Made by a program: the position numbers and the translations under genes | Part shown: positions 9,040 to 22,299 of the stretch, one piece after another | How the letters are laid out: each line of letters begins with the position of its first letter | Position numbering within the stretch: the first letter of the stretch is position 1 | Notes under the pieces: model-generated | The model's database searches: none | The model's input: the letters and a program-made list of their open reading frames with translations, nothing else | Told to the model about the DNA's origin: nothing | Assembly: GCA_003049485.1 (NCBI GenBank) | Contig: PYST01000222.1 | Span: forward strand, 1 to 63,435 | Source of the DNA: Ophioceras dolichostomum | Lineage: Eukaryota; Ascomycota; Sordariomycetes; Magnaporthales; Ophioceraceae | Direction: 5' to 3' | Length of the DNA stretch: 63,435 bases

Positions 9040-10683
9040 CTACGACTTCTTCTGCAGCACAAAAAGCTCCCCCTCCGCATCATTATCGCTGCTAACAAAA
9101 AGCCTCGTCCCCGCCGCGTCCCACTGCACAGCCGCCAGCCTCCAGCACGAGCTCCTCGTCAGACTCTGACTGTTACAACCCCCAGGATTCGTGGCGGCGA
9201 TCACATCCGTGAAGCCCTTCATGCTGTCGGGAGGGGCAACAGGATCGTAGTTTCCATTCGCCAGCTTCGTGAAGGGGATCTCCACGATCTTGTAGCCGGT
9301 GGCCGGCTGCCTGTTCCAAGAGCCGTGGAAGGAGACGTAGAGGTTCTTGCCGGCGTTGTCGAACGCCGCGTCGATGGGCGCCGAGTGCGCGGGGAAGGAG
9401 AGACGGGGAGGTGTGGCTTTCGAGGCGCAGTTCGCGTCGGTGAAGGTGTTGTTGGGCGTCACGACGAACTGGTCGCCCGTCTTGAGGGTGGCGCCCGTGA
9501 TGACGGACGCGTCCCAGGCTGTGAAGCAGGTGGGGTAGCCGTACCAGTTCTCGTTGGGCTTTGTGGGGTCGCCGACTGGAGGTGGAGGAGGGAGATTAGC
9601 CATGTGGGGGCAGGAGTAGTATTGATGATGAGTGGAAGAGGGGAAGAAGGTGGGTGGGCTAGCTGGCGTACGGTAGTTCATCTCCTCAGCTGGGTTGTCG
9701 GTGTGAATGTCGACGGCGCGGCCGTTGACGGTGCGGCGGAAGTCCTATCCCCCGGGTTGGTTCATCACATCAGTAAGGGTACATATAGGAGCAGAAGAGG
9801 GTGAGAGGGTCGGGGGGGTATTGACTCACGTCACCACTATTCTCAACGCCCCAAACATGTCCATTCGGATCAAACGCCAACCCGATCTCATTCCGCATGC
9901 CGTATCCGAGCAGATACCCATCCGTGTTGAACGTATACCCGGCCGAGGGCACCTTGCTCATATCAAACACCTTCACCATCGACCGCCCCGCCGACGGGCT
10001 GCTCGTGGCGTAGTCCCAGTTGGCGTTGCTGCCGATCGACACCAGGACCAGGTTCGGGTTCTGGGGCACGACCTTCATCGTGCGCGTGGAGTGGATGCCG
10101 TTGCTCATCCTCTGCACGACGGTCCTCTGCCCCGAGACGGTGCGGGACTCGGGCGCATAGCTCCACGCGTACGCTGTCGTCTCGCCCGAGGCGTACAGTG
10201 TCTTGCCGTCGGGCGTCAGCGCGAGGCCGTGGTTGAGCGCGCGGTTGGTGATGATCATCGTCGTGCTGTTGATGCAGCCGTTCGCGCCGAACGTGTGCAC
10301 CGAGACGCCGGTGGTGGCCTGCAGCACGAGCATGTTTCCCAGCGGGTCGAACACGATGGTGCGCGGCTGCCGCAGGCCGGAGCCGATCTTGGTCACCTGC
10401 CAGTTCGAGGCCACGGTGTAGGGGAAGCGCGCCGCTGCGACGCCGGAGCAGCTGGATGGGAAGGGGGCGGGGTCGGCTATGGCGTCGGGGCCATTGTGGC
10501 GGCCCTGGGCTGTGATGGGGGCACGAGTGTGGCCATATTAGCTGGTTTGTAGCTCCCTCGGTAGGTAGGTGGTAGGTAGGAATGAATGGGGCTTGAGAGA
10601 GCTCGCGGGGAAGGCCGCCGTGTGACGTCCACCGTTCACGTACCAATGCCCAGGAGGGCGGCTGCTGCCAAGAGAAGATGCAT
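9040..10683 (-). CDS. Secreted PQQ-type sugar dehydrogenase (AA12-like)
   Basis: Predicted 442 residues in four exons: 10683-10644, 10509-9830, 9744-9672 and 9575-9040. Donors GTACGT, GTGAGT and GTACGC with AG acceptors keep the frame throughout. The first exon encodes only the signal peptide (MHLLLAAAALLGI). The mature protein looks like a six-bladed propeller of the soluble quinoprotein glucose/sorbosone dehydrogenase class: LRQPRTIVFDPLGNMLV, RALNHGLALTPDGKTLYAS, GMRNEIGLAFDPNGHVWGV and YVSFHGSWNRQPATGYK. Fungal members are the AA12 pyranose dehydrogenases, which oxidise sugars outside the cell and pass electrons to other oxidoreductases. There is no cytochrome b or CBM1 module, so it is the single-domain form. 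Substrate is unknown. A TATA-like TTATATAC lies about 120 bp upstream. Confidence 0.85.
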
Positions 10684-11877
10684 CTCGAGTTGACGATGCC
10701 GAGACTTTGGCAGATTGAGGGGGGCTCAGATCGTTGTGCCGGGAACACCAGGAGTGAGGTGCCACCTAGAAACAAGCCTTCGGGGAGGCGGCCTTGGAGG
10801 GTATATAACGAGCCGCATGGCTCTCTCCACTTATGATCTTGGGAGGTGGATTGGCTCTGCTTCCTCTCGAACCCCAACGGAAGCGCGGCGATTCGCCACG
10901 CGTGCGTTCAGGTCCCAACTTGGAACCCGTCTCGGCATTACGGCAAGGACGCATCCTCGGATCATCAGTATGTACGCAAGCGATGGGGCCCTGTAAAAGC
11001 TTGATATGAATTGTTTTGGAGACAAACCCCAGTTTGTCGTTCTATATACCATCAGGAGAAGATGTGGGGAGAGAGGCTGTTGGGTCGTGGAAACGGGGGA
11101 GGTCGGCCCACGGAGGCAAGAGTGCAGATTAAATGGGCGATTAGGCAAAAAGGCGCGGTTCCATCTTCTCGAACCCAATATCGGTCCTTGTTGTGGTAAT
11201 GGGGATTCTGGGGGTCTACGTCTGCGTCTTGTCGGCTAATATGTCCCGGTGCGAGAATTTAGGATTGGATGAAAGCTAGAGCGTACTATCAGAAGCAACG
11301 CATCGACTGCTACCGAGGTAGAAAGAGACCACTATCTATGGAGGCAATAGAAATGACGTGATGATAGGAATGACACATTATCTAGTTGCTGGACATCTAC
11401 CATGTTTGAGCCCCCTCAGAAGTACCCCAGGTGATCACCTGGGCCTCATCGCTCTTCTGGCCAGTTACTCTGCCTAGGCTATCTAGGCCTCCTCCTGACG
11501 CTCATGTATGTGAATGGGGGACTGGAGTAAGGTAAGCTGGGTCTTATGCCTGGGGAATGGGAACACGGCAGGCGCAAGTTGGCTGAGGAGCTCACAGCTT
11601 CGCACATACGACGTCCAGAATACCACTTCGTGTAGCGAGGAAAGAGGTGATCTATTGGCTGATCTAGAAAGATAAAATAAGAGATAGGTGTGGTGATTCC
11701 CTGCAACAGGGGAGAGATATGAAGCGTTGCTGCGCTTCCATACCCACGACAACATCCAAACAACCCGCAACCCCGAGACCCCAACTCCCACGGAACATCC
11801 ACGCAGCCAGCCGGCCAGTAAGGCAAGGCAAGCGCCTGCCCGGTCCCTAGACCACAGAGTCCAACACGAAACCCTCC
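10684..11877. other. Intergenic
   Basis: Upstream region of the AA12-like gene. It has a minus-strand TATA-like element at 10800-10808 and the downstream flank of the next gene. The 115-136 residue open frames near 11480-11890 look like chance frames. Confidence 0.45.
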
Positions 11878-12524
11878 TCAAATCTTCTGCCACTCCTCAC
11901 TACCAGCTTTAGCCTTCTCAGTGGAGTCGCCGCCGTCGTCGACGGTATTCTTGGCATCGCCATCGTCCTTGGTCTTGAGCTCCTCGTCCGCAATCTTCTT
12001 GTCAACCCACACCATGCGCTTGTCAACCTTGCCCGCGGAGTCCCGCAGCGAATCCTCATCACCAGTCTTAGCCTTCTCAGTGGAGCCGCCGCGGTTGTTG
12101 ACGGTATTGTTGGCAGCGCCATCGTCCTTGGTCTTGAGCTGCTCCTCCGCCATCTTCTTGTCAACCCACGCCCTGCGCTTGCCGCCCTTGCCCACGTAGC
12201 CCCGCATCGAATTGTGCATCTTCATGAGGCGGTTCGCCCACATGTCGAAGCAGAGGAGGGCTAGAGCGTGGACGAAAATGAAGCCCATGATGAAGATGAC
12301 CTAGGTATGTAGGTACGTACGCAGTGTGGTTAGTCAGATTCTGGCTGGTAGATAAGTAGATAGGTAACTGTGATTATGGAGTGGGAATTCTCAGGCGAGG
12401 GGGAAATTTATAGGCCGGTTGTTGTTCGAGCAAGAGAAAGACGTGTTGGTATCATAGTAAGGGTGATCAGGGCAGAAATGTAGGTATTTACGAGGACATC
12501 CCCGGCGGTGTAATGGTCATACAT
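11878..12524 (-). CDS. Small membrane protein with 53-residue tandem repeat
   Basis: Predicted 151 residues in two exons, 12524-12492 (MYDHYTAGDVL) and 12300-11878. The intron begins GTAAAT and ends CTAG, in phase 0. The junction completes a hydrophobic segment (VLVIFIMGFIFVHALALL) that is probably the single membrane span. The rest is hydrophilic and highly charged, with two copies of a 53-residue repeat: WVDKKMAEEQLKTKDDG and WVDKKIADEELKTKDDG, each continuing to STEKAK. The repeat is also evident in DNA with period 159 bp (11911 and 12070). No family recognised. A GTT microsatellite lies just upstream of the start. The exon 1 choice is an inference, but phase, splice sites and hydrophobic continuity agree. 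Confidence 0.65.
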
Positions 12525-12542
12525 GATAGCTGGTTTGTCGTG

Positions 12543-12543
12543 G

Positions 12544-12602
<59 letters not shown>
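12543..12602. repeat. (GTT)20 microsatellite
   Basis: Twenty perfect GTT units followed by an imperfect GCTGTTGTTGCT tail. It lies in the presumed 5' leader or promoter of the minus-strand gene starting at 12524. Confidence 0.95.
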
Positions 12603-12619
12603 GCTGTTGTTGCTGTAGT

Positions 12620-15600
12620 TGGTGTTTGATGGTTATTTGCTTCGCGATGATGAGAGCGTCGATTGGTGTTTCGTTGCGAGGAGGTGGTGATGGTGAGAGT
12701 TGAGAGTCGGTCAGCTGGAGGGAGTGGCAGTCAGATTAAATACCCCTCAGCATCAGAAGGCGAGTAAAGGTTACTGGTGAGGCAAAAGACGAATATTCAC
12801 AGAGAGTCGTGAGAGGTGATCAGCAAGTTCCCACATGTTCATCAAGGCCGACGAACTCACCTTAGGCCCGAAGTTGGGTGAATAACACCGGGCAGGAAGG
12901 CCGAGCGACTCCACCGAGCTGGATGGTGAACGACGGGCCAGAGATGTCCGCCTGGTCGGGTTTGTCCGCCATCTGCCGCATTGTGATGACTGCCGGTGAA
13001 CTGAGAAGGAATCAAAGCCGCGCCTCAAGGCAGAGGGCCACAAAGCGGATGAAACCCATACGCAACTTTTCTAGAGTCGTGCGGAAGAACGACATGTTGA
13101 TACCGGCGTGGATTCGTGCCACAGCGTCTCGTAGAATTGGAATTAAGAATGGCATGGCAAAGGTGCGCCTTTCTACCTACTGAATTACGATCAGAATGCA
13201 GTCGCTGACAGCTGTTATATAACACAGTTACAGCTCGGCCAAAGACCGTGTCTGATGTCAGCGACGGTCAGTCGAGGCAAGGTGAGACAAGTCCTGCACT
13301 CGTCGTATAAGCCCGGGTCGCGATGGTTCGTATGGCACTGGCGCGCCTCTCATTCAAAAATTTCAATTTGGATGCCATTGGCTAGAAGATACGATACGAG
13401 AAGCGTCGAAGACTTCTTCGACAAAGTGCAAGACTAGAAGTCCAGCGTGTGGTCTTTCCAACCGCCACAGATGACCAGATCCCACACGTGTGGCGCATGT
13501 AATCGTTTTCACGATAGGCGTCCGAAATGCCGCGGTCGTCAAGGACGGAAGACTCGGCAGCCGACCAGGTGATGCTTGATGATGACCCATGTCGCTAAAA
13601 TGGCAAAACGACATGCCACCAGAAGGAAGGACCAGCGCGTGGCGCTGTTCTACCACTGGCCAGGATGTCAAATTGGTGAAAAGGGGCAACCCAAAGCCTG
13701 GAGTCTCGAAATGAAACTCCTACGGGGGACCTCAAGCTTTATGCTTGTTTTGCTGGCTCGGTTATCCCATAGAAGTGGGAGCGGTGGAACTCGGGTCGAG
13801 CCACCGGTAGTCGGCTTGATTCGGGGGCTCGCCGGGCGCTGATGTCTCCGGCCTAGCCGGCGGGCTGGTGATGATGACGATGTTGGATCCCAGATGGAGC
13901 GGTGGTGCATTGGGCTGAGTGAGGTCATGAGGAATATGTCGGAGGGAGACGACGGTGAGAAAAAGCGCGAGCCCCGATTCCATTCAAATATGGCCATATG
14001 CCGCGGGCCGTCGCTTCCAGGAAAGGGCATTTGTCCAGAAAAGGAGTGAGAAGTCTGTCAGCTGTCAGACTGAGAGGGATGTTGGTAGGGCGCGATCGCG
14101 CTCCCGTCAGCGCGATCAAGCTCCTGGTGGCTAGGGCAGTCAGCGCGTGACTCCTTCCAGACTACCGGGATAGGATACGGCTTCACCAGGTCTCTCACAC
14201 AAACATCAGTTAGCAAACTCCCGTGTTGTCGGCTCCTTATCTCAAAGATTAGGACACTTCCTAACTTTGCACGGGCCACCTCCCGGGACTCTCTCTCCCA
14301 TCTCCCCGAGTCCCAGTCCTTCTTTGCAGCGTAATCAGCGAGATCCCGAAATACGATAGAACTCCATCGCAATCTTCTGAGAAGCCCACCTAGACAAACT
14401 GCACTCACCCAGAGCGAGCGCGTTTTTTGCTGCTGGACGGTGGTCGGATCGGATCGACTTTCGCTCCTACTCAACACCGACACAAGGATGGGCGGGCTCG
14501 GCAAGGGAAAAGTGCCCGACGCCAAGTCGGACTCCTCGTCTCGGCAGACCCCGCTTGACCCAGCCACCCCCACTCGCCCGTCGGGCCACTCAGGGCCTCG
14601 GGGGGCGCCGCGAGAACGACGGTGGTCCCTTGGCGGGGTGGATCGCATTTTGCGGCTCGGTTCCATTTATCTTTTGAGTCTTGAGTCCTCTCGATGAGCC
14701 AGGGCCAGCCTTGGCGGGCATTGGGGCTGCTGTCGTCATCACTGGATAGTGGGAAGATGGCAAGTTGCGGCCCCTGGTCGTTGGTCGCGTGCCCTCGTTG
14801 TCAACGGAGATGGACGGACCGAGGCAGGCGTGGCAGGCAGGCGTGGCTAGTCGGAGGAGGTGAGGGCTGCGGGATATGGCCTGAAGAGGAAACAGGTGAG
14901 GAAAACACGTCAACTGTCGACACTCATCAGCCGTTCAACATCAGGGCCCTATTGGAAGTCTCCCGCGGAGTCCGCCGTGAGCGTCAAGGACCACCACTCT
15001 ACCGCAGCCTGCTTGTCGCTCTGGAGGAAATGTACCTAGGTAGTCAACCAAACAAGGTCAGTACTTGTTGTTGTGTGCCTTCCGTCAGTACCAAGCAGGC
15101 AGACAACAATGTGCGGTTCTCCAAGTGGTCGAGATGGAAGGATTCGAGCTGATGTGCGGAAGTAGCCAGTTTTGACTCTTGAGTTGGGTGGTAGGTGCCC
15201 GTCTGATCCGCGCACAAAGCCAGCGCTGGAACCGTTCTGAAAACGAAAAGAACACCAAAAAAGGTCCAACGTTGCGACGCTGTTGTACCGTCAGCCTTGG
15301 CCAATGCAGGCTGTGTCGAGCCACCAGAGCCACTTGAGCCAATCGAGCTTCTTTCCCATCACACCTGCAGATTGCGGAAGCAGAGCCAAGATCTCTTGCA
15401 GCAAAGAACCAACCGACGAGCCGCTGGTTGGGCTGCGATGCGGGGAAGGCGAGCGATCTGTGATGAATGATGGACGAGAGATGGAGAAGTGGAAAAACGA
15501 ATCCCGTCTTGGTCGTTCTCTGTTCACGGGGGTCTGTCTGATGATGATGATGGTGTTCCGGTCTCTGCATGCAGGAGGAGGGAAGTCTTCTTGGCCGCGT

Positions 15601-18600
15601 TCTGTTTCCCCCCTTGGTGCCCCCTTTTTGCGTTTCCGCCCTTTTCAGGCGGACTGCAGAGACCGCTGCAGGGTTCGTCGATCAATCCAATTGATTGACC
15701 GAAGCCTGCTGGGCGGGCACTTGGCTATTCCGGTCCGACCGTTGTCCTGTGCAGTCTGGTCGGATGGCTGGTGGATCGGAAGTCGGCACGCAATGCCAAG
15801 ACCCCATCGTCCCCGCCCAGCCCGTGAGGAGATGATCGACGGGTGCTAATTTGGTCGTCTAACTTCCTTTGTTCAGGGCTTTGCAGGGTCCAGGGAACGC
15901 GCACCCGGGCGACAAAGAAACGTTTCTGGTTTGGGGTTTGAAGAAGTTTTCGCAACTGGATTTTGATAAATGGCTCCTGTTAATGCAGCAAAGCTGCACA
16001 AGAAAGAAAGACTGCAAGAAAGAAAGGAGGAATTGTTGAGGTCGCAACAGTCCCGTTGTTCGCTCTCTTCAATCCCCTTCTTCGTATGGTGGATGTTTGC
16101 TCCAGGGGTTATTTCCAGCAGCGAGGGCGGGGTGGGTTCTAGCGTCATTGAGTCCCAATTGCCGACGAAGGGCCAATCAGCGCGATCACGAAAGCACCCT
16201 GGCGGCTCGAGGTGGGGAGGCTATAGCTCCCACCACCACGTTACGCGTCATTCCCGTCAAGGAGAGTGTATCTCGTTTCGGCACTCCGGCACGAAGCTGT
16301 TCTCGTCGTTGTTGTTGTTGGTGGTTGTTCCGTTCCAGCTTGCAGCTCTCCTCTCGCTTCCAGAGTCGATGTCAGAACTCAGAACTCACTCGACATCACG
16401 ATAGCTCCGTTGCGCCGACCACCATCATGGGTTGCTTCCTCCAATCCCGCTCGCCCTTCTCCCAATCCCGTCCAGCTCTCACGTGGCAGTCGGGGGACAA
16501 CGATTCCACCGTTGCGGCGCCCAGCCTGTGAAGGTGGGGCGGGATAATTCACAGGGGTCTATGTTTGCGATCAAAGTTCTTTGTTCCCCTTGTCGCGCAA
16601 AGCAGTAACCCCATGTGCCTGCCTCAAACACTTCGCCCCAGCGCGCCAGCAGGATCTAGGTCCATGTGGTTTAGTTTCCTGCCCGCCTGATGACGACGAC
16701 GCTGGACTGAGCCACCATGATGAACAACAGGCACCATCACTGGGGCAGCGTTGGACCCGATATATCTTCCCCAAGTGGGTTGCCTGCAAGTCCGGGACCG
16801 GCTTTCGTTGCGGGATACTGCTGTCACTCTGCCAGCTTCCGTCGTTATACCCCGTCTCGTGCCTTCCCGCGGCGTTGTCATCAGGGAGCGGAGCATTCCA
16901 TGCCCGCCCGTTGTTTCCCAATGACTCGTGCTTTTTTTGGGAGGGAACTGGTGGCAGTTACCATCATCCCATCGTACCGGGCTTTCCTCTGTAGGTTGTG
17001 GGCAGGTTAGGGTCGGGAAGGAAGAACAAAAGCAACGTGGGGAAATGGAGGAAAGAGTGGCCTGCCCTCTAATGGCCCGTCGGATGAGGAGGACGAATGC
17101 AATTGATTGAGAAGATCAGACCAACTGAGCTACTGTCCCCGGGCCTTGTGGGGTGACGGGGTTTGTAGGTACGGTACGCACTATGAGGAACACGCAGGAG
17201 AAACCCGAAACTGCACATCATCCATCCTCCAGGCCTGGTCTTCGAGTTGCAGCGCTGTGCGCTTGTCGTTGCCCTCCACGCGCGCCGCCGTATCCGTACT
17301 GAACACCCTCAACTCACTCAGGCTGATGATGCCGCTTGATCGACTCCCTATTATGGCAGCGCAGTCAGCAATCACTCGCTTTTCGACTCCTGCTTCCTAT
17401 CCCGCACGGCAGTCCGAGCCGTGCCGCCCCAATGAGAAAGTGAGCCGCAAGCCACACATCATCAATTCCACACCCTCGCTCCCACACACATCCTATCCTG
17501 CCGCCCAAATCCGGTCGGGTTTATTTTCCACTTTTCCAGTGATGGTCCCTGATCAATGTTCCCGGCGGCCAGGGAAGCTAGGGGAGTCGGAAGCTAAAAC
17601 GGGTAAGGGCACTCCCCAGCTCCTGCTGTCTCCCACGCTGCTCCCTGGAGAAATGCTGTACCCACGACTTGATGATGCAACAACATTTCTGCATGTGCCG
17701 TTTCGCTGTTTCTGATCTTGCGTTTTTCCCTTAGGTACCCATTTCCCCCCTCTTATCCTAGGTCGTACTCACCCCTCCTCCTTCCTCATCATCAGCCCTC
17801 CTCTCTCGCTCTCTCTCTCCCCCAGCCACGAGAGCTTCGTTCGGCCTACCCGTTCGTCCTGTTCTTCCTCTCCTCTCCGTCTCCGTGCACCTTCCCCAAC
17901 CCGACTCGACGGGATCTCTGCCTCCTCGGCCGAGCCGTCGAGGTGGGCGGGCCGGGTTAAAGATCACACCTTCTAGCTACTACGCTCTTCCTTCCCCTTC
18001 TTCTTCGCCCTCTGAAGTTTTTTTTCCAGTTCCAAGTCTCTTTATCTCTTGGCTCACCCTCGGTCTTGGTCGCATCCCGGCGCAGAGCTCTTGGCACTCG
18101 TCGGTTTGGTCGGCTTCCGTTCCTTCTTAGGGGATCCCTTTTTTGTCTTTTTTCTGGGGCGGTTTGCCTCTCTCCTCCTCCGCTCACTGTCGCTCTTTAT
18201 CCCAATGGTCCCATCCTTCCACCATAAATCCTCCCAAGCTTCTCCTTTCCCCTTTTGCTGGCTTTGCTGCCACGTAACAATAGCACACACTTCCCTCCAA
18301 AAGAATTCTACATGGGAGGACTGCAACCTGTTATTAATGCTGCAATCTTGTCTCTCTCTTTCCTCTTCTTCTTACTTGCTTCAGCTGACCCTTCCCTTAT
18401 TCTCGGGCTTGCTTCTGTGCCTAGCGGTGTGTTTGTATCCCTGTCTCTTCCTTCCACCAGCGCGGACGTTTCCTTTACTTCGGCGGTTCAGAGCACCAAA
18501 AGAGCGAGCGCTGCTCGGCCCAGTCTAGGTCCGACACACGCACGCAGTTCCCCGACTCCTCTTAGTTCGTGTTTGAGTCTCACGGCCACGTCGAAAAGTG

Positions 18601-18739
18601 TTGCCGTCACCCCACGATCGGCGGCCTGGCACCTTGGAAAGCAGCTTGGGGCAGTGGGAGCAGTGGGAGAAGAGGGGGGAATTTTCACACGAGAAGGGAT
18701 TCGGAAACTACGGCCAGCCACTACCCTGGGAGGACAATC
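12620..18739. other. 6-kb gene-poor stretch
   Basis: No protein-coding gene could be supported. Open frames up to about 200 codons overlap on both strands without splice logic or family resemblance. The last kilobase (17.7-18.6 kb) is strongly pyrimidine-rich on the plus strand, as in long fungal promoters and 5' leaders, and leads to the PAP2 gene. A tRNA A-box-like string on the minus strand near 17117-17131 lacks a partner B box. A long regulatory region, an ncRNA or an old decayed repeat are all possible. Confidence 0.5.
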
Positions 18740-20553
18740 ATGGTGACTGGAGATCCACCAAAGCAGCCAGAATGGCGGAGTGGCCATGTTTTCAAGATGC
18801 CGACGTGGTTTGAGCCTTTGGTAAGTCGTTGCTTTCCCCCAATGTGCGCCAGCTGGGGCCGGAGCCGGAGTTGGAGCTGGTTCCCGAACCGAAGCTAGGA
18901 CCCATCCCGGCGCACCACTAGTCGACGCCACGTCGAGCACGGCCGGATTATAGCTGGCGGGGAGCTGAAATGCGCCCGGGATGCAGGGCGCCATGTCATT
19001 AGTGACAGATCGACGGACAGACTGACGATCCTCCCCGTCGCCATGCTTAGCTCATCGTCGGCATTCTATTCGGCGCAATGTTCATCACCAGGAGAAAGAA
19101 GTACTCTATTTTCCGCAAATCAGGGCACAGTCCCGGCAGCGCCAGCAGCTACTTCTATGACCGTATCGCCAGCTCCGCCGGTTCGTCGCCGACAGCACTG
19201 TCCCCCCGAACGTCGATCGACTCGGATGATGATGCGCTTCTCGCGGCCAGCGTAACCTCGAGCATCTCTGCGGGGAGGGCATCGCGTAATACGCACCCGC
19301 CCAAGACGCGGCGGCTGTTTGGGATATGGACGATCCGCACGCCCAACTCGTCGCGTTTCGCGCACCACTGGCACAGCCACGTGCTGCAGAAGTTCCCGTT
19401 CCTGATCGAGATGTTCTACTGGGTCGTGACATTGCTCTTCTACAAGTCGACCGCGATGTTGTCGCAGGTGTGGTATGGAGGCGTGAAGTCTCTGTGGGAC
19501 GTGGCCCAGGGCCATGCTGTCTGCATTCTGGAGCTCGAGGCCGTGGCGACGGGCTACGGTGGTGCTATGGGCACAGAAAGGTGGCTGGAGTGGAGGCTAC
19601 AGCAATGGTTCCTGGCTGGCGCAGACGCCGGCGACTGGAGGGGGGTGTGGTTGACGTTGCTGAACCGGTCATATGCTTTGATCCACATCCCCGGGACCGT
19701 TGGGTAAGTGTTTGTTCCCTATCTGGCTACGGGTCCTCGGCCCCCTCCCGAGCACATACCGGATGAGGGCACATACAGGACGAGAGCACTCGATGCTAAT
19801 CCAACCGCACTCTTCTGTCTGGGCAGGTTCATCGCATACTACTACTGGGCCGCCCCTAACTTCGCGCGGTTCTCTACCGTACGACGAACCATGTCCCTGG
19901 TCAACTCCTTCGCCTTCGTCGTTTTCATCCTCTTCCCCACCGCCCCACCGCGATTCCTGCCGCCCGAGTACGGCTTCGTCGACACGGTCAACGCCGAGGA
20001 CGCGCAGTCTGTCTGGATGAGCGGCAATTTCGTCAACAAGCTAGCCGCGATGCCGTCGATGCACTTTGGCTACGCCTTCTCAATCGGATGCACCTTCATC
20101 CTCGAGTCGGGCGTTTTATCCGGACTGTTTCGCAGTGCAAATCGCGCCCTGTTCGGCCACGACGTCGACGACATCGAGGCTTCCACGCCGGCGGTTAAGA
20201 TCGGCACTATCGGCATCGGTTGCGGCGACGGTTACGACTCTGGCTCCGAAATAGGGGTCGACGAGCGCCTAGACGATGCCGTCTACCGCAGGTCCCCGGC
20301 CATGCGCATCTTCCTCTTCGTCTTTGGCGTTTTCTACCCATCCTGGATCCTGCTGGCCATCATGGCCACTGCGAACCACTACCTACTGGACGCCATCGTC
20401 GCCGCGCTGGCCGTGTTCGGCTCGTACTTCTGCAACCGCGTGTTGTTCAACTTCCTGCCCCTGGAGGACTGGCTCCTTTGGGCCCTGCGGCTAGAGAAGC
20501 CCATCCCCACCACGGGATGGGTGAAGCGAGACCTACCGCGGCATCTCCGCTGA
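18740..20553 (+). CDS. PAP2-family membrane phosphatase / inositolphosphotransferase-like
   Basis: Predicted 486 residues, exons 18740-18820, 19051-19703 and 19827-20553. The introns start GTAAGT and end TTAG or GCAG, and phases fit. Exon 1 (MVTGDPPKQPEW onward) joins a membrane span (LLIVGILFGAMFI) at the exon 2 boundary. A serine-rich cytoplasmic loop follows, then four or five further spans. The PAP2 active-site motifs lie in exon 3: PTAPPRFLP near residues 282-290, PSMHF at 321-325 and NHYLLDA at 428-434. The spacing and PPRFLP resemble the AUR1/inositolphosphorylceramide-synthase branch rather than soluble acid phosphatases. Likely acts on a phospholipid or inositol headgroup at an endomembrane. 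The start at 19080 would drop the first span, so I prefer 18740. Confidence 0.82.
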
Positions 20554-22299
20554 GCACCGGCCAGCCAATTTTGGTCCCGCTTTCCCCATGTCTCCGATAT
20601 GCATTATTTTGGGTGGTGGCGTTGGTCTGTTTCCTCTTGTCGTCATATTATCACCTCTCGGCATAGAAAATGTCTCGTCTAATCCGTCCGACCCCTCATT
20701 CCCTCCCAATCCTCATGTCTGTTTCACCGCCGCACCTGCATGTATACTGCTACGGAACGTGTGCGAGTCTCGACGATAATACCATACTGAAAAGGAATTC
20801 ATTTGCATCTGGAGGAGCCCAAGGGTTTATACGGCTCTCCAGCTCAGATAGGGATTTTGTTTTGTTTCCTCCTCACCTTGTCATATCAATATTTTGATAC
20901 CACTGCCCTGGATCACGGCCCACCCAGGCAAAACAGGCAATCCGATATATTCAATAGAGTCGGCTCTTCAAATTTCACGATACTTGCTTGGCATTACTTA
21001 TCACCGCTTGCTGTGTCGATGCGCCTCAGATACCTGCCGCATAGCCCATATCTACAACGCCTCCGGGACAAAGTCCGGAGCTTAGGGCGTCAGCGACTTT
21101 CCGTCCCGGTTCCCTTCCACACATCCGGGCAGACAAGTACTTCTCCGTCGGACGGTAACTCACGTGAGATCATAGGTACCTAGTTGCTGCTGTGTAGCAC
21201 ACGCACGGCAGCTTCTGTTTCTCCCCATGCCACTCGCTGCAGGGACGCGCTCACTCGCCACCCACAGAGCCTCCCTGTCGCATTCGCTTATTGATCCTCT
21301 ATTAACCTCCTCTCACTTCCTCGTTCTTAGATTTCCCGTGCCTGCAGCAGCCCACGGGCATGCAGGAGGTCACATTCGATGCGGCTCTATGGAAAGGGAG
21401 GTAGATATGTGGAGAATTGATCGGGTCTCGAAGCGACCGCTTTCTGACAGCGAAGCGCTGGCGGGGGAGGGAACGTCATTGTATGATCATCTAGGCATCC
21501 TATGGAACACACCTACCACACTAACCTCCGGGCTTACCAATCGAGACGGACCGGAGAATATAACCTACTCACAGGCGGGAACTACCGAAATTCTGCGACT
21601 CCGTTCCTGAGTGCCACGTGAGTGGGTTATCTCACCTAAGCTCAGCCGCATCAACATCAACTAACCCATGGATACTAGATAGCAATATTCGACAAAACTG
21701 CGGTTCTTAGACCCCAACACCCACATGCTCGCTAGCACGAGTCCGAATCCGAGTGTGAAAACAATGCGAATTCCGCGGTTTGTTTGCACTAACCCGCGGA
21801 GTGGCTGTGCAACGGTTCATGTGGCAGAAGAAGGCTGCGATTATCCACTCCCTGATTTATCTCGGTGTCATGCCATCCGCACGTGTGAGTGGTTGGCCGA
21901 AAGAGGCAACATCTTGCAGATACCTGGTATTTACACATCTGGGGAAATTACGAAGCGGCATGGCTTGGACTGAACTTGCTGGCGCGTTCGTGCTTGGCTT
22001 GCATCGACGAAATGTCTCCGAATACGTGGTGTGAGCATTTGTGAGCCTTGGCAGCTTCGTAGCCGCGATTGTTCATGACCCTTGTCTGGTGAAGTTGTTG
22101 TCGAATCGAGGAAGTTCTGCTCAGGACAGGGCTGAGATGTCATCTATATATAAAAGGGATGGAAAGCTGTCCAGATGAGACAGGGTGAGTGGATACACCA
22201 TAGGGTAGCACGCTATCGCAAACGAGACGGAATACATCATCACCAGTCTACAGCCGTTTCATTCGCTTTATTATCACACATACAGTACTTCGAAAAACA
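20554..22299. other. Intergenic with TATA box for the FAH gene
   Basis: No gene supported. The plus-strand TATATATAAAAG at about 22144-22155 lies roughly 150 bp upstream of the next start codon. TAGGTACCTAG occurs near 21175. Confidence 0.5.
22144..22155 (+). promoter_or_regulatory. TATA box upstream of FAH-family gene
   Basis: TATATATAAAAG-type string with a purine-rich flank, about 150 bp before the ATG at 22300, a plausible core promoter position for a fungal gene. Confidence 0.5.

Noticed and set aside
17117..17131. tRNA A-box-like string (minus strand GTAGCTCAGTTGGTC)
   Set aside because: No B box (GGTTCGA..) follows and the flanks cannot form an acceptor stem, so no tRNA is called.
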